Source of the DNA: an uncultured Lachnospiraceae bacterium
Lineage (GTDB): Bacteria > Bacillota_A > Clostridia > Lachnospirales > Lachnospiraceae
Reading direction: 5' to 3'
NCBI GenBank assembly: GCA_947175285.1
Contig: CAMWMM010000273.1
Coordinates: 1 to 6,810 of the forward strand
DNA: 6,810 nucleotides
Made by a program: the position numbers and the translations under genes. Position 1 is the stretch's first letter. Each line of letters opens with the position of its first letter. This document shows, in pieces, positions 6,400-6,810 of the stretch. Below the pieces are notes generated by a model, which was given only the letters and a program-made list of their open reading frames with translations, did not search any database and had not been told where the DNA came from.

Positions 6400-6428
6400 G
6401 ACTTTTTTTTAATGATATGATATAAGTT
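6400..6428 (+). promoter_or_regulatory. Candidate extended -10 promoter for the sensor gene
   Basis: TATAAG (6423-6428, 5/6 match to -10) is preceded by TG plus one base (6420-6422), an extended -10 element. TAGACT (6400-6405, 4/6 match to -35) lies 17 nt upstream. A start near 6435 would leave a leader of about 55 nt before the ATG at 6491. The surrounding A+T-rich sequence makes chance matches likely, so support is moderate. Confidence 0.4.
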
Positions 6429-6490
6429 ATTATAGCTGCTGTTTGATACAGTGAGTTAAATAAAAATATAGTAAATAAAGGGATTCTTAA

Positions 6491-6810
6491 ATGATGGAAA
6501 GTAAGAAAAAACAAAAGACAATCAAACAAAAAATCGTATCAAATGTAATGACAACGTCGATTTTGCTGGGGGTATTGCTGACGGCATTGATGGTAATCAG
6601 TAATATCATATCCACAAGGTATATTCTTCTGGATAATATGCAGATGATGGCAAAAATAGCATCGCAGGATATCAGCGCGAACCTGCATCTTTTGACAGAC
6701 CGGATAGCGAATTTGTCTCTGGAGGAAATTCTGATGGATGAGAACGCGGATATAGCGGAAAAACAGAATATACTGGAGGAGCGGGAGCAGCGAATTGAAT
6801 TTGTCTGGCT
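6491..6810 (+). CDS. Membrane-anchored sensor protein, N-terminal part (chemoreceptor-like; 3' end outside window)
   Basis: An open frame of 106 full codons runs off the end of the window. It begins with a Lys-rich cytoplasmic stretch (residues 1-14), then one strong hydrophobic segment (about 19-41, including TTSILLGVLLTALMVI). A helical, presumably extracytoplasmic region follows (ILLDNMQMMAKIASQDISAN, then LHLLTDRIANLSLEE). This layout, a positive N-tail, one membrane helix, then a long helix leading to a ligand-binding domain, is typical of methyl-accepting chemotaxis proteins and of membrane diguanylate cyclases or histidine kinases with Cache-type sensors. The wording of the sequence most recalls Clostridia chemoreceptors, but the defining signalling domain lies beyond the window, so the output type is unproven. 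AAGGGA (6478-6483) lies 7 nt before ATG 6491; an ATG at 6494 is an alternative start. It has its own promoter candidate and is separated from the gene upstream by a terminator. Confidence 0.8.
   Translation, partial: MMESKKKQKTIKQKIVSNVMTTSILLGVLLTALMVISNIISTRYILLDNMQMMAKIASQDISANLHLLTDRIANLSLEEILMDENADIAEKQNILEEREQRIEFVW

Noticed and set aside
6441..6454. CTGT-TTGAT-ACAG hairpin in the leader of the sensor gene
   Set aside because: The stem is only four canonical pairs with weak G-U extension, and nothing around it matches a riboswitch such as the c-di-GMP classes.

Overview
The window looks like chromosomal DNA of an anaerobic, low-to-medium G+C Clostridia, most likely a Lachnospiraceae member. 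This rests on the protein sequences (GreA and DusB are typical of that group), AGGAG-type ribosome binding sites and gene order. It is inferred from recalled family resemblance, not from a database search. All supported genes lie on the + strand.

Region 1 (1-5328) is a tightly packed housekeeping run. It holds the 3' end of a biotin protein ligase (birA), a small acidic conserved protein, tRNA-dihydrouridine synthase (dusB), an unrecognised 288-aa protein, transcript-cleavage factor greA, and lysyl-tRNA synthetase (lysS). Gaps from birA through greA are 12-30 nt, which suggests one operon. A perfect 32-nt palindrome fills most of the 50-nt gap between greA and lysS. The run ends at a good intrinsic terminator (5342-5384). 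The common theme is information processing: tRNA modification, rescue of stalled RNA polymerase and tRNA charging.

The most notable gene is lysS. After a complete class II LysRS core ending near residue 491, the frame continues through a Lys/Ser/Ala-rich linker into a complete HD-family metal-dependent phosphohydrolase-like domain of about 185 residues. All expected metal ligands are visible.

Region 2 (about 5385-6312) is a separate, visibly more A+T-rich single-gene unit with its own promoter candidate and terminator. It encodes a membrane protein with two complete cytoplasmic-type zinc ribbons, a third ribbon whose second Cys pair is replaced, and two transmembrane segments.

Region 3 (6313-6810) holds an extended -10 promoter candidate and the first 106 codons of a membrane-anchored protein that runs off the window. 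It resembles the N-terminus of a chemoreceptor or similar extracytoplasmic sensor. No tRNA, rRNA, CRISPR array, insertion sequence or phage gene was seen.
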